Shown here: one piece after another, positions 12,301 to 25,500 of the stretch
Numbering within the stretch: position 1 is the stretch's first letter
How the letters are laid out: every line of letters starts with the position of its first letter
Source of the DNA: Bombus terrestris
Taxonomy: Eukaryota > Arthropoda > Insecta > Hymenoptera > Apidae
DNA: 64,000 nucleotides
Assembly (NCBI RefSeq): GCF_910591885.1
Contig: NC_063271.1
Coordinates: 5,821,001 to 5,885,000 of the forward strand
Direction of reading: 5' to 3'
Position numbers and translations under genes: made by a program
Notes under the pieces: generated by a model
Told to the model about the DNA's origin: nothing
The model's database searches: none
The model's input: the letters and a program-made list of their open reading frames with translations, nothing else

Positions 12301-14990
12301 ATCATTTTGACTGGACCAGAAATTCGTTTTGATCCCACGCGCTATTTTTTTTGTTTACCTTCGCGTATGCCGACAGTGTATTTGACATTGGCTGAGAAAT
12401 GTACACGCCGCGCTCCGAATTTTCCAATCTGCGTCGGAGCGGCTGGCCTGCCATTTAATTCGTTGCATGGGGCAAGGCACTGTCGCATTTTATCTCGTCG
12501 CTCGCTAGTCGTACAGAATTATCGGCGCCTGTACGATCCATACAACGACCAACCATGTATCGTTATACTGCTTTTCCTTCAAAGGATACCTGGTTAATAG
12601 AACGTCAAATAAATAATCTCTATCCACTCTAATTGCTCTTACGAAAATCGAACGACCGATTGTATAGATACAGTTACTCGCATTAATATTTTGAAACATC
12701 ACCATTACTATATTTGGTACAGTACCGTTATATATATTCGTTGCTCTGTGCAAGAGGCGATGATCTAAATGTCGTGTTGCTTATTCCGCGAGAATATGAA
12801 CCGTTCATCGTAGCTTGAAGATACGTAAAGATACGCATTTTTATAACACGGCAAGAAATTTAACGTGTCATGAAAAGGGAATAATTGTCTTGATAAAACA
12901 CCACTCGTAACTTATCACAGAGGAAAGAATACAAATTATGAAATTGCACAAGTATTAGTGTTACTTGTAGCAGATATCGTTGGAAGATACAAAGAGAAAG
13001 ACAAATTTCTTAGTTAAAAGTCTATTGCACGAACAAATTTTATCGTTAGTTAGAAATTATCCACGTATTTTCGAATCTCGATAAATGGTTCATATTATAC
13101 GATCTCTATTTTCGTAGAATAAGGAACATGAACATTTAACCGATATTTAAACCATCCTCTCTTATACAAAACGACAAATGGAGCGATGGTATTACGTGCG
13201 AATGCTAACGTAACCGCGTTCGATAGGCGAAACGTTCTTCGATCTAGTTTTGATAATCGACGAGAGATCATTTACCTAGTTCGATCAACGTCTTCTAATG
13301 AAACCAATTAGATTGCCTTCCATTCAGGCCTCCAGTTTGGCGATTCATTGAACAACGCTTGCATAAAGCAATTTCCATACTGCAATAATGGGCTTGCTCA
13401 GGGCGAAAATGCGTACCGTGTTATAAATCAGTTGCGAGTAATTTCCTTCCAAAATCTTTAAGCTTTCACAGCCAGCGCCTGTACACGTCGAAGATCGTAA
13501 TATTTCTCCGTTTTCCATCGGAAACTTCACCGGTCCGGACGTACAGACTGGCTTGATTATTCTTTCTCGCAAGGGGCGAGGAGAGCGAAGGGGTACGAAA
13601 AAGAGACGAAAGGGGATGGAATAGCATGGACGGAGGGGGAAACTTATTATGCCACGTTGCTTTCTACCGCGGTTTATTTGAATATTGCTACGTGACCGTA
13701 ATGTCAGTAGTTGAGCGTGTGGACGTAATGCTCGCACGGCTATGGGCCTGACTCGTACGTGCGTTACTTATGGACACATGTATACGTCGGTGTCGGTGTG
13801 TATCCGTATATAGGCGAGAACAGGTCGAACTCAATAACCACGACGGGCCAAGCAAGGGGCTCAGCTACGCGATTTGCGACAGTCAATAAACTCCGCGTAT
13901 TCACGGGAAATAGGTTTTAACCCCGCGAACTGGATACAAAAACTGGCAAATCTTCCTCTCTTCTCCCTTTACTTGCTTCTTCTCTGTTTCTTTCCCGCCT
14001 CTATCGCGTCATCGTGTCCGAATAATGGGAGAAAGGCGTCCGTGGACGCCTCGATCGTATCGCTTCCGTTTTCCTTCTTTCTAGATTTATCGATGTTCCG
14101 CCCGGTCTTCGAATTGCCTTCGATAAATCGGGCTATTTTTGAAACGAAGAACGACGGATCAAAGATCATTCGTTCGTTCGATTCACGAGAACGTTTGCAC
14201 TGGGGAAAGACAATCACGCGCCACGTCAAATGTATTGGAATTGGACACTGGGGGTCGCGCGTGTCGTCGATCAATTGCGCTTAGTATGTAGCCGAATGTC
14301 GTCGATTTGAATTTTGAGTTGCGCGTTCCGGTAGTTTTCGAACAATAGCGGCCGATGATTTATTTGCTTTAGATATTTCAGTCCGGGAAAAGTCGGCTTG
14401 TTGAGAGTCGCAAAGCTTCCAATTTGTTACGAGTTGCCTGCAAGTGAAAATGGAATGCCAAAGGAAAAGGAATACAGCGATGCGGAAATAGATAAAACGT
14501 ACAGTTAATTATTGTTTATAATTAATACGAAAAAAAATGAATGTTATTTTGCCTGTAAAAAGAAGGGAACAGAAATTCCCCGGGAAGTTAGATGTTGCTT
14601 TGGTACGTGTAGGTTTTCTACCAAGGTTTGTCGCTTCGCAGAAAACTTGTGCAGCTAGACCGTGTCGTACTGTCCAAGTAACATAGAACACGGACCTACA
14701 TTGCTATGTTTCCAACCTCTCTTAGTGTCTCGAATTTGCGTCCGGCTATTTGCGTTCCATGTACTGTGCCTGTCACCGTGCCCCTTTTAACAATATGCAA
14801 CAGGAAACGGTTTGGGTGCTGGATGTCTAACATTTCGGTTTTAACGCGAGCGAATGCAACGAAAAAATTCGCGAGCTTTAGATTCGGAAGTTTAATTTCA
14901 AATCAATACCTGCACTTTTCTTCTTCAACATTTGGTATCATTCTTCATCTACGATGAATTAATAAAGCGTAAATTAGAATAGCTGATCTA
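9315..14990. other. Non-coding stretch
   Basis: Begins with a continuation of the dispersed repeat family (to about 9405). It then has very AT-rich DNA to 10300, an A-rich lysine-like tract at 12218-12270, and the GC-richer block 13330-14300 described separately. A 162-codon ORF at 12109-12597 shows no domain. Confidence 0.45.
13330..14300. other. GC-richer block with overlapping ORFs on both strands
   Basis: Within this block there are ORFs of 130 codons (minus, 13345-13737), 136 codons (plus, 13874-14284) and 101 codons (minus, 13969-14274). None resembles a known protein. CpG words are frequent (CGTACG, GGTCCGG, CGATCG). TATATAGG at 13806-13815 could be a TATA-like element. This may be a promoter or exon-bearing region of an unidentified gene. 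Confidence 0.25.
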
Positions 14991-15163
14991 TTAGGTTGTC
15001 ACATTGAATTATATGTGATAATCATCATACGACCCATTTTATAGTAATAGAACAAAATAGATCGTACATAATCAAATAAAATAATATAAACTAAAAATTG
15101 TCGTGTATCTCCCTTATTCCTTCCTTGCCTTATAAAACGAAAGAAACTTTCGAGACAACCTAA
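14991..15163 (-). mobile_element. Mariner-type MITE, internally deleted copy (173 bp)
   Basis: The left end is TTAGGTTGTC preceded by TA. The right end carries the full inverted repeat (CTTATAAAACGAAAG through ACAACCTAA at 15163), followed by CA. After the first 10 bases the left inverted repeat is missing, which accounts for much of the 40-bp shortfall against the 213-bp copies. The right half aligns with them (AATAATATAAAC, ATTGTCGTGTATCTC). An ORF in the minus frame across it is spurious. Confidence 0.8.
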
Positions 15164-16033
15164 CATTTGTACATCGATAAGTATTTCATTTCCGATACAA
15201 AATTGATTTTTAATTTGAAAGCTGAAATGTGTAGAAGAACTTTTTCCCACTAGTGTTTCAGAGAGAGTTCTAGAAGTTTAATCGAAAATGTGTTTCTTCT
15301 TTATTCGATTACTATCTCTCTCGTACGACGAGTTAATATCATGGAACTGTAGCATTGTTAATCTATTTATCCGCGAATAATTATTACAATACCGCGTACA
15401 ATTTAGTTTCTATTGCGAATTGATGAATGATCCAACCTCGTAACTGATAAATCATACAGAACGTAACCTGTCACGGAATCAATATTATCAGCACACATAC
15501 TGAGTACGCGGTAGCATACAACTGCCGCGGAAACGGACACAAACGGTGACTCACCGAAGATGCATTTTCAACAAGAATAGGTATGCCCTCGTTTTATCAT
15601 CCAATAAGTTTTATAACCTTTCGCCACGGTAATGGAGAACTAAAGGGACCTATAATACCAATAACCCCTTCTACTCAACCTACTCTATCCTTTGTCTTTC
15701 CTTGCCTCACTCCTATCTACCCCTCGCCCCTAACTTCGCCCACTTCTGTCACGCCTGTGGCTCTCTGACTCTCACTTTGATTTACCGGATTAATTTCCTC
15801 TCTGACCACCACTCCTCTATACCTATATAATCCTTATTTCGTATTATTTGATTCGAGAGTTTGTTAGAGCGCGATAAATTAATTTCACCTCATTTCTATT
15901 AGCGCGATTCCTCTCTCCGCTTTCCATCTGTCCACGTTCGACCGGGTTTTGTCTCTCTGAATTTATGTACAACTGGTGCAACGATACGAAATCGCGCGAA
16001 CTAAATTCAGTATAAAGAAATAAGTAGTTTATT

Positions 16034-16254
16034 ATATCGCTGCGGTCGACTTTCGTTGAAATTATTTTTGGCTCTTTAAAATAAATTGAAAAATAATATT
16101 GAAATTTCTAGTATATCACTGTGCTTGATGTTCGTTAAAATTATTTTTTACCTTCCGAGGTAAAAAATAAAGAAAACAGAATATTGAAATTTTTAGTCTA
16201 CCGCTGTGTTTGATTTTCATAAAAATTATTTTTTAAAATAAATTGAAATTTATG
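16034..16254 (+). repeat. Tandem array of about 2.7 units, period roughly 80 bp
   Basis: Units start ATATCGCTGCGGTCGA (16034), ATATCACTGTGCTTGA (16113) and TACCGCTGTGTTTGA (about 16198). Each is followed by a GTTAAAATTATTTTT-like run and ATATTGAAATTTCTAGT. The middle unit contains a perfect 13-bp stem (16141-16153 with 16158-16170) around TCCG. Confidence 0.75.
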
Positions 16255-17926
16255 GTAAATGTATAAATCTGATCGTATTTCGACCAATGAAATCGTGTTT
16301 ACAATTAAGCGAATAAAAGGTCGAGCGTCTGAATTCCCATGGGGAAGCGCGATGAAAAAATGTGAGATCAGCTAAAACAGATTTTTTTATCGAAGCAAAA
16401 TTTTTAAAGTGCTCAAGAAACAAGACATTTTTACCTACTCCCGTCATCCAGACATATAATACATTCGGGATGAATATTTCTCGATTTTTCAGACGCGGGA
16501 TAAAAAGAGGAGAGGCAGTAACGTTAGTACAGGTCGTCCCAGGTTAGGTCGTTCTACGTGATTACGAGGTGGGCTGTTGGCATGAATGGAAAGAGGCCAC
16601 GGAGCCCGTCGGAGCTTTCCTAAAACGAGCCCTGTGGATTGACATTAATTTTTATGAAAATTCACGTACGTTCCTCGGTTAACTGGTTGCCGGGGTATGA
16701 CGCGAGAAGAAAAGTGGAAGCGTTGCTTTCGTGTTTGTGTATCTCGTTCCAATCACGTATACCGGCAACCATATTTTCAAGCAATATTACGAGAAACGGG
16801 AAAATTTTGAAAGTAAATCATTTGTATTACTATTTACGATAGACATTGGTATTTTACTAAGAATTTTAAAATAAGCTAAAATTCGTAAGCTAAAAAATTG
16901 TCGACATTCGTGGATAACACGATTGTTAGAGAAAAAGTATATCAAATGTAATAATATTTTGCGAAACAAACATTATTATTATATTCCGAACTATCGCGAC
17001 TCTCAGGGCAAAATATATAAAACTCAGATGACAGTCGACGTGTTAAATATAAATAGGTTTCTTTTCTATCGGCCGCCATACGACAGCAGAATTTAAATCG
17101 CTATTATCGATTCAGATCCGATATTTTGTAAGCAACGACAGGTTGTTAATCAGGATTCGAGCAAGCTTACACATGACAAAGGACAACGTCGGTGTTAACA
17201 GAGTGGCAGGGTAAAACCTCCATCTAGCTAGTAGAGCTGTCAGTTCCGGAGGCGTTTCTGGTGCTAGGATATTGGATTGTCTTGTTACACATCGTCCTTT
17301 CTCTTCCACCCTTCGGCTTGGCCGTCGAGATTCTAACCTTCACCTACAACCCACACGACGAAAGGTGATACGATGCGTTCACACTTTGCTTTCCGCTTGC
17401 TATCTCGTGTCGATCGACGGAAGGAGAATCGAACCTGTCAGACTTGGGATTGCCGTGCGAATCTTTCAAAGATTTCTCTCTGTTCATGCAACGATCGCAT
17501 TTCTTTATCGTCAGAATAAAAATTCCGGTCCCATAGCTTACGATTATTGTCTTGAGAAATGTTATCGTTTCTACGACGCGGTTATAGTATTTCTTTGGTA
17601 TTATCGAATCGATTGATGCGAATAGAAGAGAATTAATCGAAGACGTTGAATACGTACAAAAAAAGCCTGTTTGTAAGTTCAGGTTAAAACGCGAAGAAGT
17701 CGATCATTAAGCTTTAGCTAACATTTTCCTTTTTGCCAAATTTGTATTTTTTTAAGTAGACTGCGACTGCGTCACATTGAAATTATCGATAGAAAAATGC
17801 AACACTGTGCTGTATTGTGTCGAGCTTTAATCCTGGATTTGATTCACGACTCTGTCTCTTCCGGATATATTATTACGTCACATATGTATATTTTGACGAT
17901 ATTCTCTCACGATATTCTCGTACGTT

Positions 17927-17927
<1 letters not shown>

Positions 17928-17957
<30 letters not shown>
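17928..17957 (+). repeat. (TTG)10 microsatellite
   Basis: Ten perfect TTG triplets. They create a poly-Cys string in one + frame ORF that has no other protein character, so this is a simple repeat, not a coding run. Confidence 0.95.
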
Positions 17958-17958
<1 letters not shown>

Positions 17959-20900
17959 CATGGACATAGTTTTCATCTGGTAGCCGTGTATTTTGCTCGT
18001 AGGAAATTTGAATTTACACGCGTGTAGCTTCTGATAGAAACGCATTGCTATGTCAGTAGAATGTTTGCAGCATCCATCTGTGCCTAGGGCTTCCAGTGCA
18101 ATGTTTCCAGCAGAAAACTATTGGCTAGCTAGAGTATTCCATTTGAAAATAAATAATATCGCTCGTTATCGTACCGATTCGTGACCTATTTTCTTTGAGC
18201 AGACAATCGATGCTACTGCGAAGGATGATCGTTACGTCGATCTTGAGTTGCAATTCGGTCAGAATATTTTGTATCGATCTTGCGTGATATCTAGGTCTGC
18301 ATGTAGTATATTTATGTATATATGTGTGTTTTTTCTGTTTAAAAATATTTCGAGAGTTTAATCTTACTAAGTGTTTGTTATTCAAATTAATTTTTATCAT
18401 TAGACCGCGAATATTTATGGGAATTTATATTTTGCAAAAATAAATAAAACATAAATGCAGTACAAATGAATAAATAAGTAAATAAATAAATACAAATATA
18501 TATTCATATGTACAAATGTACAATAATATTTTTAGAGGTAGAACAGCGATTTGATGAAAAGTTCCATCTAATCCGAAAATAAAAAAAGAGGGAATTTTTG
18601 AAATTACGAAATCGTTCCGTGTTTTAAACGAGGACGTGGCACAACGTGGAAAGAAGAGTAAGCGATACCGTGCACAAAACGTGGAATACCATGAAGGTTT
18701 TAAAAGACATAATGCGTTGTGTTCTTCCGTACAAGCGATAGCGTTCGCTCTTTTCACCCCGAATGGAACTCTTTGAAAATTGGCATCAAAGTTAACGATT
18801 TCCGTTACTTTGTGCTTTTCCATTGAACCTGGCGAGCTTTACCTATTCTAAGGATGCACAGGCCACAGCGTTGCTAAGCCAAGCTGTGGCCTTAGGAACG
18901 AGAAGGAGAAGCCTGCATTTGATAGCTGTTAAGGTGAAAAATATTTCACTTGGCAACGGTTAACGGTTTGCTTCGAGAGTATATTCCGTTTGCCTATACT
19001 TTTTTCAAACTTTCTTCCGTCTTCTCGCCGATGCCAACGAATGCCGTTAAATGGATCTTTAATATTTTCCTTTAATATTTTCTACAAAGAATCTTTAATA
19101 TTTTGTCATGTAACTTCTCAATGATTTCGTATATCTTCCCTTCTTCCCTTTAAGAGGCATTATTACGTTATATACATTATACGCAACATCGTTATATATG
19201 TACACGTTGATAGATCACACTAAAATAACGACAAATAAGAAAAGAGGATGACGCGTCATAGTATTTCGAAAACCTCTAACAAGAAACAGTATTGGGCGTA
19301 GCAAAATTGCGTGTATCGTTCATTAAGCACGTTGTATACTATTAATACGTATATCACGAGAATGACAAGTCAGCCGAATAGTGGAATTCTGGGGCCTATG
19401 CGGTCATTATTGCGATGCAGAATTTATGTGGGCAATCGAATTGGAGACGGCGCAGAAGGGGAATATGGAGCAATAATTAATATGTATTTGTCGAGTATCG
19501 CTTGTTGAACTTGCTGAGCGGTTGATTATGCTTGCTACTGTCGTATCGTAGATTCCACGACAAAACAATGTTAGCTTGATAGGACTGGTTTCGGGTATAT
19601 CCATTGAACGCCAGTATACACTGAGTTAGACGAGTGAATTGTTCTTTAATAGAGAACGCGGACATTGTACTTGAAGAAACAACGAAAGAAGAAACAACAA
19701 CGACGAAACGAAACCGAGTGAAGGGACGAGATGATGAAATTCTATAAAATAAGGGGATTAATTAAAAAGAAACTTGTTTCGTTTCGTCGTAAAATTCTTC
19801 TACGTTTCGTTGCGGCACGATACAATCGTAACAATACACGTAACAATCGATTATGCAATAACGAAAAACATGGAAAATACAGGGAACGCGTGTACAATGC
19901 GTTGCTCGACGTCTGCTATCGTTTTGAAAGTACACAGGACAAAAGAATGTCCGCGAAAGGGTGAGCTTAATTATCCGTACCTCATTACCTTGGCGAACGT
20001 TGTCATCGCGTGCGCGTAAACGCAGCGAATCCGTTCTTATTTCTCGTTCGCATTGTGCACCAGGGGGGTTCGGTCAGCTTAGTCGAGTCGCGAAAAATCA
20101 GGAATGATCTCTGTATCGGTCCGTATCGGAGTTAATCGGGTTTCGCGCTTTATTACAGCCTGAAAACGGCGCGAAAGCGATTAAACAACGAGCGATACAC
20201 GCGTCGTGTCACAAGCTCGTTTGTACGCGGAACTATCGATGCGCGAGGATTAAACGTTCATGGGAAAAACTGGCCGGCTCTTTACGTGCCGCTACGTTGT
20301 TTCATGATTATTTATAGGCCGGGCGAATACGCGTCGTCGGAGCAAATTGAATAACCGAGGAGAATCTTTTGACGGGTGCATCGCGAGAAAATAGACCACG
20401 TTTTATTTATCCCTCGTGTGACAACGTATACACATGCAAGATTCATGTTGTTTCTATCATTAGATTGCACATCTATCGCAAGATCTTCTAATTCTTTAAC
20501 GTACAATTTTCTTCGAAAAATGTGACCGGCCCAAAATGCACCATCTTCTTAGCTGAATTGTTTTTTAGCTGTATACTAGCAATATTTTGTTATAATTCTA
20601 ATTTCATATCTTACGTTTCGAGAAAATACGAGGTAGGAAGTGAAACAGAGCATGTTGTTTTATGAATAGGAAAACATGATTATCTTTTTTATATAATAAT
20701 GACAATGCGCATGGCCTCTGGAATGCTTGTCGCTTAACGTAGCGAAAACCAAATGTTATTTATTTGATATAAAACTACTTGCGAAGATTATGCATAAAAA
20801 GTACAAATAAAGAACTAGAAATAAAAAAAATCTTTCTTATAAAAATTTGTTTCATGCAGACATGAGAGTTAAATCGATAACAAAGACACTGTTCGTTCTT

Positions 20901-21654
20901 GTTAATCGTGAACACTTAAATCGAACAAAATATCACAGTAAGTAAACATTATCCGACAAGGAAGGAGCGAATAGTCATCGCTTAGTTCATGAAAATTATA
21001 CAAGATTACCAGAAAATGATTTTCTCCGTTTGTTTGCGAAAGATCAATTTCATTCTATACAGAAGCTACCCCCGAGGTGCTACGAAAACAGCAAAATGTT
21101 GCATTTAGCAGTTTGCGCAGAGAGCGAGTTCTTTGGGTTATTGGCTACAATTGTTTCACTCGTCCTCGGAGATTTTCTAATGACTTCTCGCTGTAAAACT
21201 TCCCTTGCTAGGCATAGCCACGAAAATCGTCATGGCAGTACCAGCGTTGGTATATTTGCCACGAGCAAATATCCAGCGAGTTTTTGACGTGTCATCGCTT
21301 CAAGGTATCCCGCGGAGACCGCCGAACGCAAAGAAGGAACCTAACCGAAACGAGGCAGAGCAACCTCTCATTTTCGCTACGGGATAATATTCACTGTCTA
21401 CCGGGACTTACCGCAATGTAAATTTTCTGAAATTTCTCTACTTGAACCGATTCGCTTCCACGTAGAAACTTTTTGGTGCTGCCTTCACCTTATCTCGCAA
21501 ACGAGGATATATTAAGAATAATTAAAGTGACTATAGGGGTTAAGTAAAATTTTGTTTTGCGAATAGAGATAAAAGTAGAATGCGGGTTTCCATGAATTTT
21601 TATATTTTTCCCCGCATAAATAAGGAAATGGAACGTGAATAGAAAGTTTCATCT

Positions 21655-21775
21655 ACTAAATATTATAAGAAATACTCTACACTTTGGATATTTGGTATAT
21701 TTTCGTATATTCTATGCGTGCTCATTTTTCTACTATCAAATTTGTCATAAATGTAGAAGAATCCATAGTCTAGAG
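21655..21775. repeat. Dispersed AT-rich repeat family fragment
   Basis: TACTAAATATTATAAG followed by ACTTTGGATATTTGG is the reverse complement of the motif order at 25160-25200. It is followed by a segment similar to 25415-25460 and 51600-51650 (a TATATTCTATGCGTG-like run). No ORF of note. Confidence 0.5.
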
Positions 21776-24090
21776 ATAAAGAGTAGATAAAATAGAAAGT
21801 TTTCCAGTGAAAAATCGTAAAATCGTAAAGTAAGTGTCGATACTTGCGGAAGAGTATGAATAAATTTTATTCGAACTTTGCCAACGACTCGTCCAATTGG
21901 TAGATATTTTTTTTGTATTAAAATAGATACAATTGGAATTCTATCAAAGCAAATAAGAAATACGTATCTTGATTATTCGAGGAACATAAAACTAGCAAGT
22001 ATAAGGTTTGCTAAAGACAATAAAGTCGCTTCGCACAAAAGTTTTGCTGAATTTTACTCCGCATGGAATAAAGTGGAACCGCTTTCGAAATAAAGGTTCC
22101 CATTCTTTTGTATTTTTCTCCGCACCGTCGTTGTTATTCTGAGAATTTCAAAGAGACTCTTTTGTTTCTCGCGTTTCATAAAATTATAAATGAATTAAAT
22201 TCGAAGAAATAAAATACGCCGCCCTTTCTTTTCGTAAAATTTTAAGTAGAAATTTCACCAAATGTTACTTCCTTTTACATTTGCATTGAAGCAATAATCA
22301 TTCGTACACAGTTCGAAACGTTTCTAAATATATATATAGAACGATCTCTAACGCTTCTTAGAAAACATTCGTGTTTGCAGATGAAGTTTAGTTGGTACGT
22401 CTTCTGCAGCGAAGACGTTAATTATGGGAATAATTAGCAAAAGCCACAAACATGTAACATTTACTCAAGTTCACAGCAAATATTTGAACTTCAGTAGCTA
22501 CTTTATCCGCATGTTGTGCAGTAATCTTATTTATTTAACTAAACGTCAGAAACTTCGTAACGCCTACGTAGAAATAAAAATTAATTATAATTATTTTTAT
22601 AGAACTTTTATACCAATAAATGTTCTTCGAAACGATTGTTTTCACAAGAGTTTCGATCCTATCTTTATAACTATGTCGAATTCGATACGAAAATGTCCGG
22701 TTTTAAAAACAGACGAAGGAAATTATCTTTTCTTTCGTATAGTTAACGAACTTGCGAATAGAACAAGAAACAGTGGATAGGATTTGATATTTATAATATA
22801 ACCGATACATTTGTTCGATTAGGAGATTCGAATAGGTCGATGATTTCGAATGGATGAATTCGTGCAAATCAATCGGAGGTTAGTAACTAGTCTGGCGAGC
22901 AAATCTCATTATGAGTTGCTACGGAACAATTAGTGCAATTATAGCGTAATTACCAGAGTTCAAAGCATGATTCGTTCATTAATTATTATCACGCTGATGC
23001 CAGGTGATCGTTATCCAGGATTCGACGTAAAACAATGTATTCGTAATTTCATGAGATCGTATTCGAAATTCGCCGATGAATTGTAACTGTCAATGGAATA
23101 TCATAGAATTTCGACAGGTGGAAATTGTTTCGATTAATCAAATTTATTTAGGGATTAATTAACTTCATTTCGAGGTTAGTTATTTATTTACGTTCCATTT
23201 ACGAACCTGTAGGAGGAAAATTGATTTCATTCCGAATCAAGCTAATAACGATACAAAAATAAAAACGGCCTGACCAAACGGTTTTGTTGTTAAACGAAAA
23301 ATACGATCGTGGCGAGATTAAAGCGAACACGACAAATTTGAAAACGGTATGAAAAATTGAGGAATAGAAGAGTAGCGACAAACGAGTATTTATTTCGTAA
23401 ACGAAGAACGATAGAAGTTAGAAGTATCCACTTTTCAATGGAAAAGTCTGATCTCGTTGGTGATCCTGCAGTAATCGATAATATCAATTGAACTTTCTTT
23501 TCTGCGTGGTGGAACGAAAAAGGAAACGGAAATCGAAGATCCATCGGGAAGATAGTCGGATACAGCCGGAGAAAAAGATGTCTAAGAGAATGTTCATTCT
23601 TTAACGTCCGACGGGGATTACGGTGATTGATATAACGAAATCGAACGATTCTTCCTTGATGCTTCATGATTGTTACTTCGATGTCGATAACACGAAGTAC
23701 ATAATATTATTATATCTGTGATATTCAACGTTATAATCCACTAGCTAGTAAACTTTTATGAAGCAATAAGTACCGCTTGTTTGTATTCTATTCACTCGCA
23801 TAAACATTTATTTTTGTGCAAAAAAATATACCTAAAATTTTGATAAAACTTTTGCTAGACTTGTTTCATTTTCAACAAAAATTGCATCTCTCTTTAATAA
23901 ATATTTCAAAACCTTCGTTCCAAATATTTCATGTCACGTAAATTGTGTAAAAGGTAGAAACCAAATGCTTAAGTAGAGAATCGAATCGAAGCTTTAGTCG
24001 ACATGTTGCAACTATGAGATATGAAAACCAGTGAAAAACAAAGAATAATAAATAAATGGTATGAAGTGTTCGAAACGCTTTTCCCATAAT

Positions 24091-24167
24091 TCCTCTCTCT
24101 CTCTCTATTTCTCTCTTTCTCCCTGCCTCCTTCTCCCTCTGTCCCCCTCTTCTTCTCTCTTTCTCTG
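24091..24167 (+). repeat. CT-rich low-complexity tract
   Basis: A nearly pure pyrimidine tract built from CT and CCT steps. It gives overlapping Glu/Arg- and Ser/Leu-rich spurious ORFs on both strands. Confidence 0.9.
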
Positions 24168-25119
24168 TAATACCTTTCACATGAAAGCTGTTTTTTTTTC
24201 TTTATCAATTTCACAGTCTGGTAAATTGTTACCCCCGGGTTAATTTAGATTTTCTCGCATCACTTTTCTCTCGATTCCGGCATTGACTAGCTATGTGGCG
24301 CGTTTGCCTCAAAGAGGCAATACGTAATACCATCAATTGATCGCATACACTGCTACAACACTTCACCCTTCCGAAAGTGCTTCAATAATCCCTCTACGAA
24401 AAATCTGTAGGGTCGTGAAAGCACGCCGATGCTCGACTGTCGGAATAGCAAATCACGTACATTCGTTCCTCTCGAACTCTCGCGTCCAGTGTTTGTTCTC
24501 GATCACGTCCACTCACGACCTCCGTGTCCCCAGTCTTTTCGCTTTGACATCGATTTTGTATCGGACAGGTAATTACAGGTTTCGAGTTATCTATGCGAAT
24601 CCATCGGTGGGACGTGCCCCGAATTATTACCACACGCTTCGTTCACCGTTCTTCCAGCTATCTCCTGTCTCTTCCTGTTTTTCTGTCCACTTTGCTGTTC
24701 GCCGTGAATCGTTTACCCTGTTCGATCATTCCGCCGCTGTTCGTCCAAAGACACATAACTTCATCTGGTTCCACAACGTTATTTCATATTTCATCATTGT
24801 GCTCGCGCCACCTCCCTCAAGCATTAGATCGCATAATAAATTCACAACGATATTTAATATTTATTTGAAGGAATCGCTGAACGCGATTTTTATCTTGAAT
24901 AATACAATTTGCTGGCGAAAAGTTTGTTGAAAAGTTAACTAGTATCTTCTTTTACCGACGACAAACGTTAAAGGTTGGTATCTCGAAACAACAATAATGA
25001 AACCTTTAAACAATCCAAGCTCAGACAGCCCAAACACTTCAGAGCGAAACAGCGTGAAAATCTCGTCTGACGAATTCTAAGAAGTGGACCATAGGTTTTT
25101 ATTTGCGTTCATAGGAAAC

Positions 25120-25500
25120 GTGAAAGTGTAAAATTCCACGGAATGCACGAAGAACGTACAAAATATCCAAAGTATAGTGTCTTTGTATAATATTTAGTAG
25201 GTGAGAGAGTTTCCCACCGAGGTCCTGTATCTTTAACCGTATTCTCAAAAATATGAATTTGATTAAAAAACCGTAGTCAACCAGAGAATAATTGATAGTC
25301 TGTAGATATTTATACGAAATAACATTTTTACGAATACAATTAAACAAAAGGAATCTAACCAGAGATTCGCTTTATCCACTTAGTATCGTAACGAGTACTC
25401 TGCTTCAGGTATTTCGTATATTTTTATGCGTTATATGCAATGCGTGTATTCTTGTTCAAATTCCGCACATCTGCATTAAAATCCGCAGTCCGGTGATTTG
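25120..25500. repeat. Dispersed AT-rich repeat family, two fragments in inverted arrangement
   Basis: 25120-25290 contains ATATCCAAAGTATAGTG and TATTCTCAAAAATATGAATT, both shared with 58391-58545. 25376-25500 contains a diverged reverse-orientation segment (TACTCTGCTTCAGGTATTTC) and ends ATTAAAATCCGCAGTC, a phrase also seen near 9390, 58520 and 59903. No coding content was seen. The family is recognised only by comparison within this window. Confidence 0.55.

Larger units (their letters stand above)
15164..25119. other. Non-coding stretch with tandem, microsatellite and repeat pieces
   Basis: Holds the tandem array at 16034-16254, the TTG run, the hairpin at 18860-18892, the repeat fragment at 21655 and the CT tract at 24091. 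ORFs of 114-197 codons (17272-17616, 18425-18823, 22424-22780, 23290-23667, 24337-24930) were read and none resembles a protein family. Confidence 0.45.

Noticed and set aside
12109..12597. 162-codon + strand ORF
   Set aside because: Its length depends on an A-rich tract coding a Lys run, and the flanks show no family similarity.
17797..18027. ORF with a poly-Cys string
   Set aside because: The string is the (TTG)10 microsatellite. The rest has no protein character.
24337..24930. 197-codon + strand ORF
   Set aside because: No recognisable domain, no splice or start context, and competing ORFs on the other strand. Left out as a gene, though a protein search would be quick.
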